A DNA stretch of 64,000 bases. Source: Dromaius novaehollandiae. Taxonomy: Eukaryota > Chordata > Aves > Casuariiformes > Dromaiidae. The position numbers and the translations under genes are program-made. Position 1 is the first letter of the stretch, and each line of letters begins with the position of its first letter. The notes below the pieces were generated by a model. The model had not been told where the DNA came from and did not search any database. It worked only from the letters and a program-made list of their open reading frames with translations. Shown here piece by piece: positions 52,504 through 64,000 of the stretch. The DNA is taken from contig NC_088099.1 of assembly GCF_036370855.1 (NCBI RefSeq), positions 17,761,501 to 17,825,500 on the forward strand. Reading direction: 5' to 3'.

Positions 52504-55500
52504 TATGGTGACTGAAAACCAGATCCAAATGCAATCAGCATTGCATGGTGTTCTCTGCTTTTCCAGAACATCAGTAACAACAGTGAAGCTTAAAAGTCTT
52601 GCTCCTTCTCTGGTCCCACGCTTACAGAGAGCTGTGGTCCCTGTGGCTGGGTGGTGCAGGCTCACTGGTGGGCTCCTGGCTTGGCCTCCTCCGTGCGCAA
52701 TGGCGGTCCAGGGCTCCCGTTGAAGAGAGACGCTGAGGAGCCACACAGTGCAGAGCCAGGGGGAGAACTGGCTGACCTAGGCCTCAGTCTTTAAGGACTT
52801 TGTTGATTTAGACAGTTCCTTGACAAGTCCAAGTCCTCTGCCCAGTGTCACTGGCCATCATTGTAAATTCTTCCAGTGTGTCACATGGCCACATAGCAGG
52901 AAAATAATTTCTAAGAAATGTTCTGGTTTTGCTTATTTCGGTAGGCTCCAATTCAAAGCCATTCACAGTGGGTGATTCCAGTTACATGAAATCACAAAAC
53001 TGACAGACAGCCTCTGCCTAACTAGACCCAACTGTTGGCTCCCAAACTCTCATTGCTTGATTCTGACAATGCCCAGCCACATTGAGAACTTCATAGTGCA
53101 TCTGGCCAAAGTTGTTGTTGTGAGTCCCTCTTAAGTCCTGACCCTCCCATAATTTTGCACTGAGACCTGTGGGTTGAGAGCTATGCAATGTGTAATGTGT
53201 GTTAAAATAGGTTTTATTTCAAAGGCTTTAATCTCCAAAGTCAACTACTTCTGCATATTCCAGAGTGGCCACTCAGTCTGGGCTCCCAAAATGGATCTGT
53301 TCCAGCACAGTAGACTCTTCTGAAAATATAATGCCACAGGACACATGAAAAAAGCACTTGTACTGCCTTGTTAGTGACTGGTTTGACTTGGCTTTTCATC
53401 GTGTTGGTGTGGAAAGGAACAGGCACAGCTCTTCTGTCACTCCCATGGCCAGCACATTCCCAACGATGACTGCCAGAAATCAGGGGGGAGCAGCTGAAGA
53501 TGAACTGCTGACCCACTGGTCTGCAGAGACAGTGAAGACCATCCAGGAACTTTGTACGGGCAGGAATCGGCCCAGGTGCCCATTCCACAGTGCTCTGAAT
53601 GCCAGACCGCTGGCGCGAGGAGCAGATCTCTCCAACTGTCTCACAGAGGTGACAGCATTTCATCGCGAGCATCACCCCCTGGCCAGATCCTGCTGCCTGC
53701 TCTTGGGCTGTGGGTACCAGTGTCACTCTTGCAAGCCTGTTGCTTAGGGGTCTGGGGGCTGCCGGATGGCAAATACTCTTTGTTTAATTGATAGTATTGG
53801 CAACCTGTTGACCGTGCTGGTGGCCAGTGTGCCAGCAGCCTTGCAAGTGCTTCTCTGGTAGCACATCCAACCCCAGCATTTCCTATGGCAGGAGGAGAAA
53901 GGAAACCCTTCCTGAGTAACACCAGTATCTTGGGGCACTTGGGGCTGAACCATGTTATTCTTCATGGGGTATTAATTGGTTCTTACCCCAATAGGCATCT
54001 TACTGCACTGCCACAGGGGCTTGTGCAGGACAAGGGTAGATTGCTCACAATGTATGGAAATAATGATTTGATCCCCTGAGTTAAATGTATTGCCTGAGCA
54101 AAGGCTTCAAGCTAAGGCTATCTTACTGAGGAGTGCCCCTTTGCTTGTAAACCCCTGTGATTTCATAAAATGGTGATCTCTATGTGGGTGCGATTTATTG
54201 CTATGTATCATCCCTAATCCAGAAAGACCCAGCGACATATATTTTCGCCCAGAAAGCTTTTACTAAAACAATATTGCTCCAGCAGTTTAAACAGCAGAAT
54301 AATGGGGATTACTTGTGAAAGAGTGACTGATGGTTTCTGTCAGAAGCGAATCCGACTCTTCCTGATTAGGGTTTTCTGGAAAACCTCATCAGCGACTGTC
54401 TGTCTCTGAGCAGCCTGCCAGCAGCACCTTGGCCCCAGTGGCCCCCAGATAGTGTTGCCATGGGAACGCATGCCTGGGGGGGCTTGCCCATCCAGGGGAG
54501 GCCACTTTGGGTTTTGCTTCTCCAGCATTGTTTTACAAGAAGGGCATTTTTAACACTTACCCAAGATCCTGGGAATTTCTTCTCTTCCCAGACTGTATGC
54601 TCACGGCAGAGCTGGTTGGTGACCTGTGGTTGCATTTCCAGTGCAGTGATCGCACACCCCATGATGGGGACCCCTGGGTTTCTTCCACCACTATGATACT
54701 CATGCCAAATTCCTATGTCCAGCACAAGTAAGGAGATAACATGCTTGATCTGAAGCTCACTTTTGACTCTTCTCTCCCTTTTTTAGCACAATAAGACTTC
54801 ATGATTCAAGCAGCATGACTCAGTATTGTTTCTGGATTTAAAAATATTTGGGGCTAAACATGCTAACAATTTGCATTTGAGCTATATTAACAGTACATGC
54901 CAGGATGCTTCCACCAAATGTGCACTGAGGTTGCCTAGATGAGGATTTCCAGCACTGTAAATCAGACTCGTTGGCTGCGCTCGATGGCTGGCAGCTACCT
55001 GTGCCTGAGGTAGTGGTGTACATTTATTCAGAAAGAAGAAACAAACAATAAAACAGCTGGCCCATGAAATAGCTGCCATTGTTACGAACAAGCTAGGTTT
55101 TGCAGGGCATGTGCTAGCCCTCTGGAAACCAGATTTCAGCGGAAGAGCCAGAACAAGCCCCCAGCCTTTCAGTGCCTGGAGGAAAGGCACAGCTTACTTT
55201 TTGGGAGTTCACTTCTGTGGACCCTGCAGAAGTAGTTCACAAAGCCTGAGAGCTCATGGTGTGTAGGCTGATATCGATTGGCTACGCTGGTATATACCTT
55301 TTCATTTCAACTGAGTGACTCCAGCTTTGCACTGGTCTAAGTGAGGTTGGGACCAAACCCTCAATGCATTTGGAAGACACTAGCACATGAGCAGTGAATC
55401 TTATTTTCCTCCCAGAGCCCCAAAGCCTTGCAGAAGATACAGTTTCTACCTTCCACTGACTTGTTGCTGGCTGACAGCAACTCTCCTTCACGCACCATAA

Positions 55501-55954
55501 ATATTTCTGAAGTGTCATTGGGTTCAACAACAAATAGTGTCCATGGCACTGAACCTTATTACTGGGAGATTATCTATGTTGACATCCGTATTTTGGCTTT
55601 GCCTTGAATTTTATTTTCTATAAATGCTCTGGCATTTCTCTCGCAGTGTGAAACTTATTTCTAGTCATGCTATTCTACTCCATCCATCTTATCACTAAAG
55701 TAAAACCCTTTATTTATAGAAGGATTGTTTTTGGTTTGTCTGAATTTGAATAATTTTGGTGTGGGGGGTAAAGAAAGCATATTGTTTTATATGTGAAGGG
55801 GATTTTCTCAACTTGTTGCACAGCCGCTTTTACATGGTCAACTTATACTAGATTTAATGAAAGTTATGTAGCTAAAAAGCTTAATGTAGCAGGCTGGGAA
55901 TATTTACACATGTATACATGTACACATACAGACATACGTATAAATACAGACATC

Positions 55955-55974
55955 CACACACACACACACACACA
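55955..55974. repeat. (CA)10 microsatellite
   Basis: Ten uninterrupted CA units, preceded by an eroded ACATAC/ATGTAC-rich stretch from about 55907. Confidence 0.9.
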
Positions 55975-58900
55975 AAATATTTCTTCATTTTCAAATTAAA
56001 CTGTTTCCTAACTAAAAATGCAGAGAAAAGAGTTTTAATATGAATTTGCTTGAATTAATGACACCCTAACATTCTCAGTTGATTAATACATCATGTTTTC
56101 CTTGAACAAAGTCACAGACCAGGTTTTGTAGTTTTGTTAACAGCCTCCATGCCTGTCTAAAAATGTTCTAAATGTTCTTTACAGTGACTGTTCCTGCTGC
56201 CTAACTTTCACACTCAAGGGAATACTGGAAATGCAATTATCTTAGAAGGGTATTCAAATTTATTTGTGGTTTGGCAACAGAGAAAGATGATGTTTGATAT
56301 AAATTTTATTTCCATTTGTGAGGGAATTTAGTTTTGGAGACTGAATTTTTGTCCATGTTTATCCATGAATAGCATATGAGTTCCTGCATCAAATCTGATA
56401 GCACCACACCAGAGCTGATAGAATATTTTTATATGTTTTTTCCCAACATAAAGATGAAAACAAATATTTCTAGAATTTTCCCAATTCTGATGACTGAAAA
56501 TAACCCAAAATCTAGTTTTCAAATAGGGAAAGAGATTTCTAATTTGTTTTTTGTTTTTGTTTTTTTTAATTTTCTTTTTCACATCTCCTTTTCAGGTATA
56601 ATATGGGCAAGAAATAGAAGGCAAAGAAAGGTACTAAAAAGAAACCATGAAAGACATCAATTCCCCTTCTCTCCCGCTCCCCAACAGGTGATCCAACCTA
56701 AAAGCTGAAAATGGAGATGTTTTCAGGTTTTCTTTTCTTAAATGAAAACCAAAAGTATCTTGAAAAGAGTATATTTTACTAGTCATATTGCCTCTTTTTC
56801 ATCTGTTCTGACCTCACCTGTCCCACAGTGTGCATTCCCTGAAATGGAAGGGGTCCCCCAGGATGGCACAATTTGGGCTGTGTAAACATTTCTAATCTCT
56901 CCAGGTTCTCCAGTGTGGGTGCAGTTTTCTGACAGCGACCTTGAACTTTGTCTTTCTGTGGGCTTATTTTCTCAGTCATTAGCAAGCTCACCCTAGGATG
57001 GGTGAACTGGGCAGGCCAGTCTTTCACTCATTTTAGTGACTTCTGCATGCAGCTCTCTTTCAAAGCTTTAGGGAGACAGACTCCTGCCTATAATCACAGC
57101 CCTTTTAGCTGCTGTCCTTTTCTGAGCCTTGTCCCCCTCTGTATGCTCAGAGTAGGGCCATTAAAACCCATGGAGCCACCCGGCCACTAGACCAGGCTCA
57201 GTCAGGTTTCATTGATTTTGCAAAACCATCAAAGATGGACCTTCTGTAATCAGCATCAATCCTACACTTTTTTCAGAGGAATCCCACCCTCAATTTACAA
57301 CACCTCTGAGTGTTGCCCCTGGCACTAACCAGAAGAGCTTTTGCATATATGCTTCTATCAATATCTGTAAATATTAAAAGCTTTCCAGGCTACTCAGGGG
57401 TTAAGGTTGTCCTAGTAACTGTCCTTAATAAGGAATTCAGACAGTTTCTGTTTGGTTTTAATTATGACAGCCTTTCATATAGGTTCGAGGGGCTCCTGGC
57501 TCTGTCCTGTTGAGACATTAAAGGTCTCTTTGTTTAAGAGCTCAGAGCCAGATCTGAGATTGCATGTATTTCACCTTTAGGATATAGAAAAGTGCTGAGA
57601 CATGGCAGGATTTGATGCTGGTAGCCCCCGCAGTCGAAGCTGCGGCCCAGTGTGTTGTCAGCATTGCTATTGCTGCTCCGGGCTGCCTGCTCTCGCCATG
57701 ATGCTATCAGCTTTCCTTGCTGGAGTCTGAGTGATGGGTGATTAATGAACTGGAGCTGCAGCTATCTGTGAGAAAGAAGAATTGCCTATTTCACCCACGT
57801 CACATTCCTAATTGAGAATGTCTGACGGCATCTGGTTCACTCCATGTATAGCCACCAGATACACAAAGGGCTTCCAAGATGACTGTGATTTTCACTAATC
57901 TCTCCCTTGCAACACCAGTCTCCACAGGAAATAAAACAACCAACTTTGGAATTTTTTTCTGAGGTAGAGGGAGGGGAAGGAAAAACATGACTTTCTTCCA
58001 AAATAAGTTTTATGAAAAGAAGCACAAAACACAAACTTGTTTCACAAGCACTTTGACATAGAAAGTCTCATGTGCTGTCTCATCTGAAAAAATAACAATT
58101 TTGCAAGTAAATGTAACAGAGATCTCTGTTCTAATGTCTGGAGAGACCTTTTCATTTCTGCTCTTACAGTGAGATGTCTGCTAGTTTATTTGCTTTCTCT
58201 TCATCTAGCTGGTACGACCAAATCAAAGTAAAAGGCTATAAACACACTCCAGATCACTAGCCAAATGTACCAACAGCAGTAACCCCTGTAAGCTATGTCA
58301 TCCTTTTTCACGTGCAACAATGCAGGAAAACATTGGATCTTCCCAGTTTCTGTTTCAGCCCCTGTTCAATAAGAGCAGGTCTCTTAAACCAATTATTTTC
58401 TCATTCAAGTCATATTTGGCAGGAGACATAGGGTGTTCCAGAATGGTAGAGCTGGCTTGTACTTTGCCTGAGTGAAAATATCACTGAAGGCCTGAAATTC
58501 CTGGTAGGGGAATTAAACCCCTCTGCCACCTATGACCTGCTGCCAGATTGAAGCATTTGGTATGTTTCAGCTGTGAAAAAATTTAAAAAAAAATCAGCTA
58601 AGAAAAAATTGTTCACACTGCCAGGAAATAAAGTCATAACAAACATCCCCACAGACAGTCGGTTTTCTAGAGGTCGTCTTCTCCCTAATAATTCTCATTT
58701 CAGTGTTCTATGAGTTGTAGATTATGTGAAATGTGTTTGTCTGAAGGGCTGTATTAAATCAAAGCATCAAAAAGACACTGAAAGCTGCCAAGGAGTCTCT
58801 TCAGTGGTTGAGAAAGAATAGAGTCCTGCCTATTCTGTATTGGCTGTGACAGTAAGTCTCAAAGGAAATGTAAGATTTTTGCCATGGTGGTGAGTTGGGA

Positions 58901-61167
58901 CATAGGTATCCTGTCTCCTCTTCTAATCCTCTGCCAAATCGATATGTGCTTTTCGAGGATGGGATTGTTAAGCGCAGTATAGGGAGATACCGTGGGAGGA
59001 TAATGTAAGTTGAGCAGAGCCTTGGCATTGCAAAACCTCACTGTTATCCCAGAGCCACCTGCAGAGTGTACCAGGAGTGCTGTGATTTCCACAAGCTCTG
59101 GGCCAATCTGACTCCTAGGTCCCAAATTCTCTCCTTCACAGGAAAATCTGACTAGGTCATGTACTTTAGGAAAAGGATCTGCTTTACTGGGAAACTGTAT
59201 TTTGGCAAGATGCTCATGACTGATGAGCTCACCATGGTGTGCTGTGCCACAGTATCCAAGACTGAATGAAAATCCATTTCTGTGGCTGTGTGGTTGTTTT
59301 ATCCTGTCGTCCTTTAGTGTAATGGCTGGGAGTTCAAAGGAAACCTTTGAACCTCAAGCCTGTATGTTCTCCAGACACATGCATCAGGCCAGCTTCTGGG
59401 GGGTGCTCACAAGGTTTGAGAGGCAAGTGAGGGACCTGATGTTAACCTTCTTCCAGCTGCTGGCTCTGCAAAGAACTTTGCAAACTCAAATTAGCTTCAG
59501 CAGAATTTCCAGGTACACTGAGACACTGGGAACAGGCTCTGTGTCTTAACGTAACCACACACTTGCAGCTGTTTCTTCTCCTTAGGGGATGCTCCAAGAG
59601 GTTTGGAGGCACCATTGCTCTAGCTGCTCTGCACACATGCAATTTTAACAGAATCTGCTTTCAGACCCCTAGTTCCTCTCTTCTGAAACTGTTTTAAACA
59701 ATCCAAGCCTGAAAATGATGGAGGTGCACTGAGAAGAACCCAGAGGAGGACTGTCACAAAAATAACGAATCGGAAGGCAACAGATTCAAATTACAACTTC
59801 CTGTGCCCACTTCATCTAACTTGGTTGTAATCTGTTTCTAGCTTTCCAGACACACAAATTACTTCTGCTGACCAGCACTCTGCTGTGCAGTGGACATAAA
59901 TGAGCTGAAAAAAGGTGAAGGTGTCTCCGTGGCCACGGTGTGGGGAGGCAGACCCAAGTGATGGTTACTGGCACAGTCTCAGGACTCGGGAGCTGCAAAG
60001 CCGTGGTGGGGTGGGATCAACAGCACTCTGGGTACCTTGGCTGCTGTGAAATAAATGCTGCCTCTTTCTCAGCTAGCAACACTAGGGCAGCTCAGGTACT
60101 GCCACTTGCAGAAGTCTCACCTTGAGTCATGGTCATTTTTGACTCTAATGCAGGAAGCAAAAGAAGGTTAAGCCCAGTGTATTCATGAGATCCTGAAAAA
60201 AAGGGAGGAAGAAAGGGGTAAATTCATCCTTGATTTATAACCTGTGCAGCTTTGATGGCTTACTGCACATTAAACACTGGTGTTAGAACTCAGTAGGGCT
60301 CAGCTTTTCCATGGGGACAACTTGTGAAATAAAGTTAAACATCTGAATATGTGTAGGAACAGCAGGCTCCATACATGCAAGGTAAGGTATGGTCAGAATA
60401 ACATGGAAATACCATGTACTGAGCAGAACTGAAAGTCCATCGCCTTGTGTCTGAAGTTAGCGCGTGGTCTGTACTTCAGCCCATTCCAGCAAGCTTCCTA
60501 CTGGTTCCCAGTCACCTCCATGAAACCTGTTTGGGTGGCACCCGTAATGAAGCCAAAGTGCACAAATTTCATCTGGCGTAGGCAATCTAGTTTAGAGATT
60601 TCAGTTTTTGGGTCTTCCCAGGGGACTCTTAAGGGATCACAGTAACAAAGCATGTGGAGCCAGACCAGGAAAATTCAGCCCTAGATGTTTGCAGACAATT
60701 CAGAAGCTCTCTTCCTGGCAATGCCAGCTGGACAGCTGGAGGACACTTCTCAGCATCCACATTTTACTCTGATCTCAATGAATCTTTGTGGTTCCATCAA
60801 TGCCAATGTGAGAACATTTCCTCTGAAGTCATTTGTGTAAACAGTACGGGGACCAACTCAAAGCATTCAGCTTTGTTCCACACGTTGGGGACAGTAGCCT
60901 GACTGTTGATTTATTTCAAAAGAAAAAAAATCCCAAATCATCAGGAAGTTTTGTGACTATCAGGAAGTGCTCACCAAAGGGACTGTGTTCAACAGAGTAT
61001 GCAAAGCCAGCAAACAAATCCATTATTATTTTATAAAGTAGCACTTTATATTCGTATTTCTGGTGACATATCAAACTAATCTGTTAGGGATGTCAACCCT
61101 ACTCCAATTCCCTTTTACCTTTTTGAAAATATTTTTAAGTAGGCAGTATTTCTTTAGGCTGCATCTC

Positions 61168-61194
61168 AAAAAAAAAAAAAAAAAAAAAAAAAAA
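61168..61194. repeat. Run of 27 A
   Basis: There are 27 consecutive A. No polyadenylation signal lies close upstream and no target duplication was found, so a retroposon tail is not supported. Confidence 0.85.
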
Positions 61195-62630
61195 GCCTGT
61201 AATAGGGAATTTATTTTCATGCTTATGTGTTCCCTTTTTGTCGTTAACATTCTTTCCACTGTACCATGGCCAGGAATGGGTGCCAGGTCCTGGAGTTTAG
61301 AAAAGATCTCTGCATCATGTGGAAGCTCTTCTAATCGGCTGGTGTTCTGTGATACAGTGGGAAATTCCATGGATTTTAGGCTGAAGCACTTTCATACAAG
61401 CCTGCCGTGTCTTCCCATAATAATTGAACTCCCTTAGAAACTTTGGCCCCAAAGATTTCCTGCCCTAAAATCTCTTTCTGCCCTCAAAAAGGAGAGGTGG
61501 GAAAAATGTCCAGTAATGCCAGGAAAATGGGTATTATTCAGAGGAGGATGGAAAATGGAAAACAAAATTCATCAACACTTTCTTCAGCAAAGAATTTGTC
61601 TAACCAAGGCCAAAGCTTTTCTTCTCTGGTTTATGAGTTTTTTTTGTTTGTTTTTTTTCCTCCACCTCAAAATAAGGTGCTTTCTGGGAAGAGAAAAAAG
61701 TTCTTGAAAAACCTCAATTCCAAATGGGAATGTATTTGAAGTGAAAATGTTTAACTCTGCTTAGCATTATGTCACATTGCCAGCACCTGTAGCCGGAGCA
61801 GAAGTCCCTGTTCCACACATTGCCCTATGCTCTTCTCATAAGATGGGCACAGGACCAGGTGAAGAAGCAGCACTCGAATTACAGCCACTGACTCCCATGG
61901 CAGGATTGCACCTGCTGCAGGGCCACAGCACCAGGCAGCCTCCTGCATGCTCCCTTTCACTAGCCTCATCAGCCTTGCATGGGCTGCAGAAAGGGCTGCC
62001 TTCAACAGTGGGCATGGAGCATGGCTCTGTCCTCGTGCAGTCCAGCTCAAAGTCACCTGCCAGTTATGGCCCGGCCCGAGTGCAGGCTCCGACTCTGAAT
62101 TCACTCAAGCTGGGGAAGAGGTTGAACCCCCAGCTCTGACCACTCAGCTATTATTTGGATGGTGCCACTAGCAACATCAGCATTGTTTTGAAGAAAACAG
62201 TGTTTGAGGTGCTGATATGTAAATGAGTGCTTCTGGTGGAAGATCTGGACTCTGATTCCCTCTTTCAGAGAGCTGTCTATCTGTGCACTGCATGGGAGCA
62301 TCCACCTCGAGGGCAGAGGCAGCCTTTCAGAGCCATCCTCTCTTTGGGCTTTCTTCCTGGCCCATTCACTGTCCCCACTGCCAGTGAACTGATGTGAACC
62401 TGGATGCTGTCCATGTCCTGTGTAAAGACCAGAGATCACACATTTGGGATCACAATTGGCAATCCTGGAGTCAGATGCCTTAACTGCAATGCTTAACATG
62501 GCAAAATCTCAGTCTGTTCCCAGTGGACAGCATGCAAGTACCAGATCAGATGGTCCCAGGTGACCAATGGTGCCTGATTGACTTGCTATTTTATACTTTC
62601 CTTCTTTCTAAATTGCTTATCTTAAACAAG

Positions 62631-62664
62631 AACCATGTTCTGAAATCAACCATGTTCTGAAATC
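62631..62664. repeat. Two-copy 17-bp tandem repeat
   Basis: AACCATGTTCTGAAATC is repeated perfectly twice, and ATGGTT follows, inverted to the unit's first six bases. Confidence 0.85.
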
Positions 62665-64000
62665 ATGGTTCAAATTAAAACTTTTGGATCATTTTTAAAT
62701 CGTGGACTTCCCTTTGCCCCGCTCTCATTTGTCTGTGCTTTGCCTTTTCCCTTAAAGAGTTTATTTATTTGGGGTCCAATTTGGTGAAATACTTTAACAC
62801 ACATTTGGGACTTGACTGTACTCTTAAAAGAAGGCACAAGCTTAACTTTTCTTAACTAGAGATCCTAATGCTTTGCTATATCAGAGTCATTTTGGTGTGT
62901 GTAACAAACTGCTATTCACTCACCGTTAATTGACTTGAGGGTGTGGTATTGAAACAGAGAACTGAAGGAAGATCCTATTTCAGTGTCCAATACAATATAG
63001 CATGTTACTAAGCTTCTAAAAACACGGCATCAAGTCTAGATTTCATCAGCACAACCCAGTTCAAACTATTCATTTGAGAGCAGACTATTCCATTTCATTA
63101 ATATCTGGAACTGCAATTTCACAGCTCTGATTCCCATAAAATAATAAAAGAAGTGAGCGAAGAATAGGCTTTTTTGTTTAAAATTAGACATATGAATAGA
63201 GGAAAGTCTTGGTGGCAAAAGTGATAAGAAGGTGAGCACCGTAGTTCAGGTTTTAAGGTATTCACTAAATAGACACATTTCAGTAACGTACAGATGAATG
63301 TTACAGATATTTTAGTTAATAATCTAGGCACGGCTTATTTACTGATAGTTCACGTTTGCCCACAGTCCGTTTTCTTCGCTATCTTGCTGATATGTTCTAA
63401 TTAAACATAGTTTGTGTACTACCTCCTCAGCTCAGCCTGTCCCTGAAGGAACCTGCTATTGAAATCTGATCACTCTGAAGCTAAATATGACAGTTACTTA
63501 AATTGTTTGTCAGCTAAAAAAAATAGGATTTAAATAATTGCTTGAGCATCATAGGCTAATTTGGGGGTTATTGGGACCTGTGGAAAGGTCCTTCTGCATT
63601 CAAGGGTTTGTGACCGCCTGCTCTGGTCAGTGCTGTTAACCTTCACAGGGCTGGTACCAAGCGACATTTCCAGCTCCACTGTCCTCAGCTAGTAACTCTC
63701 AGCAGAAACGGACAGACCCTGGAGTGACTTTCTGGGACCTCTGTAGTAGCATGATGAGGCTCAGAAAGAAAAGGCAAATTTACTTTTAGAAACATGTTTT
63801 TCTTTCTGTTACTATTACTCATTGCAGTGATTATCAGGTTTTGTAAAACCAGCCAGCCTTTGCCTGACTCAGCCTTCCCAAAGGCCTTCGGCAAAGCAGC
63901 ATGGCAACTTAGTCCAGGGAGAGAGGACAACACCCTGATGTAAGCTAAAATGCCCCATTTGCCACCCAATATCTATGCAAGGGTGACTACTGGAGCTCCC

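Larger units (their letters stand above)
45331..64000. other. Unassigned sequence upstream of the lysozyme-like gene
   Basis: Open frames are short with no known domain. I looked for TMEM98 exons, the expected mammalian neighbour on this side, and did not find them. Short tandem repeats and a possible CR1 relic are listed separately. Confidence 0.5.

Noticed and set aside
61168..61194. A27 run as the tail of a retroposed gene
   Set aside because: No AATAAA lies close upstream, no target duplication was found, and the upstream sequence matches nothing I recognise.
1..64000. CRISPR arrays, tRNA genes, bacterial operons or viral genes
   Set aside because: No spaced direct-repeat array, cloverleaf with box A/B, ribosome binding sites or long viral frames were seen; the window is vertebrate nuclear DNA.
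1..64000. Exons of ASIC2, TMEM98 or MYO1D, the neighbours of SPACA3 in mammals
   Set aside because: I looked for their conserved peptide segments and did not find them by eye. A translated search is needed to exclude them.

Overview
The window looks like nuclear DNA of a sauropsid, most likely a bird. It is sparse, intron- and intergenic-type sequence with very few long open frames and low repeat content. It carries a recognisable 3' part of a CR1 LINE, the dominant retrotransposon of birds and reptiles, plus a solo LTR and short microsatellites. There are no bacterial-style gene arrays. No species can be named from the sequence alone.

One protein-coding gene can be fully supported. It is a four-exon c-type lysozyme-like gene on the minus strand, from the start codon at 45007 to the stop at 41867. 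No single open reading frame shows it. I assembled it from four exons (44872-45007, 44597-44755, 43188-43266, 41867-41933) joined by GT-AG introns whose phases match the classic lysozyme C gene. The product has 146 residues: an 18-residue signal peptide and a 128-residue mature domain with all eight cysteines. It keeps the catalytic Glu35 but has Asn at the Asp52 position, Leu at the Trp62 position and an acidic net charge. This places it closest to the sperm lysozyme-like group (SPACA3/LYZL) rather than to bacteriolytic egg-white lysozyme.

Layout: 1-2.4 kb, AT-rich and unassigned. 2.56-3.32 kb, CR1 LINE 3' end. 3.3-12.6 kb, unassigned, with a 16-bp perfect palindrome at 7.94 kb. 12.58-13.22 kb, solo LTR with a 5-bp target duplication. 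13.2-31 kb, unassigned, with a 23-T run, an old CR1-like fragment at 27.65 kb and a TG repeat at 30.5 kb. 31.1-32.0 kb, two CpG-dense patches with a consensus splice donor, a possible promoter or first exon of an unseen transcript. 32-41.7 kb, unassigned, with a hairpin at 34.0 kb and a composite CT/T/GT tract at 39.1 kb. 41.7-45.05 kb, the lysozyme-like gene in a locally GC-rich setting. 45.05-64 kb, unassigned, with minor repeats.

In mammals SPACA3 lies between TMEM98 and ASIC2. I found no exon of either neighbour here, so the long flanks are reported as unassigned rather than as parts of a named gene.
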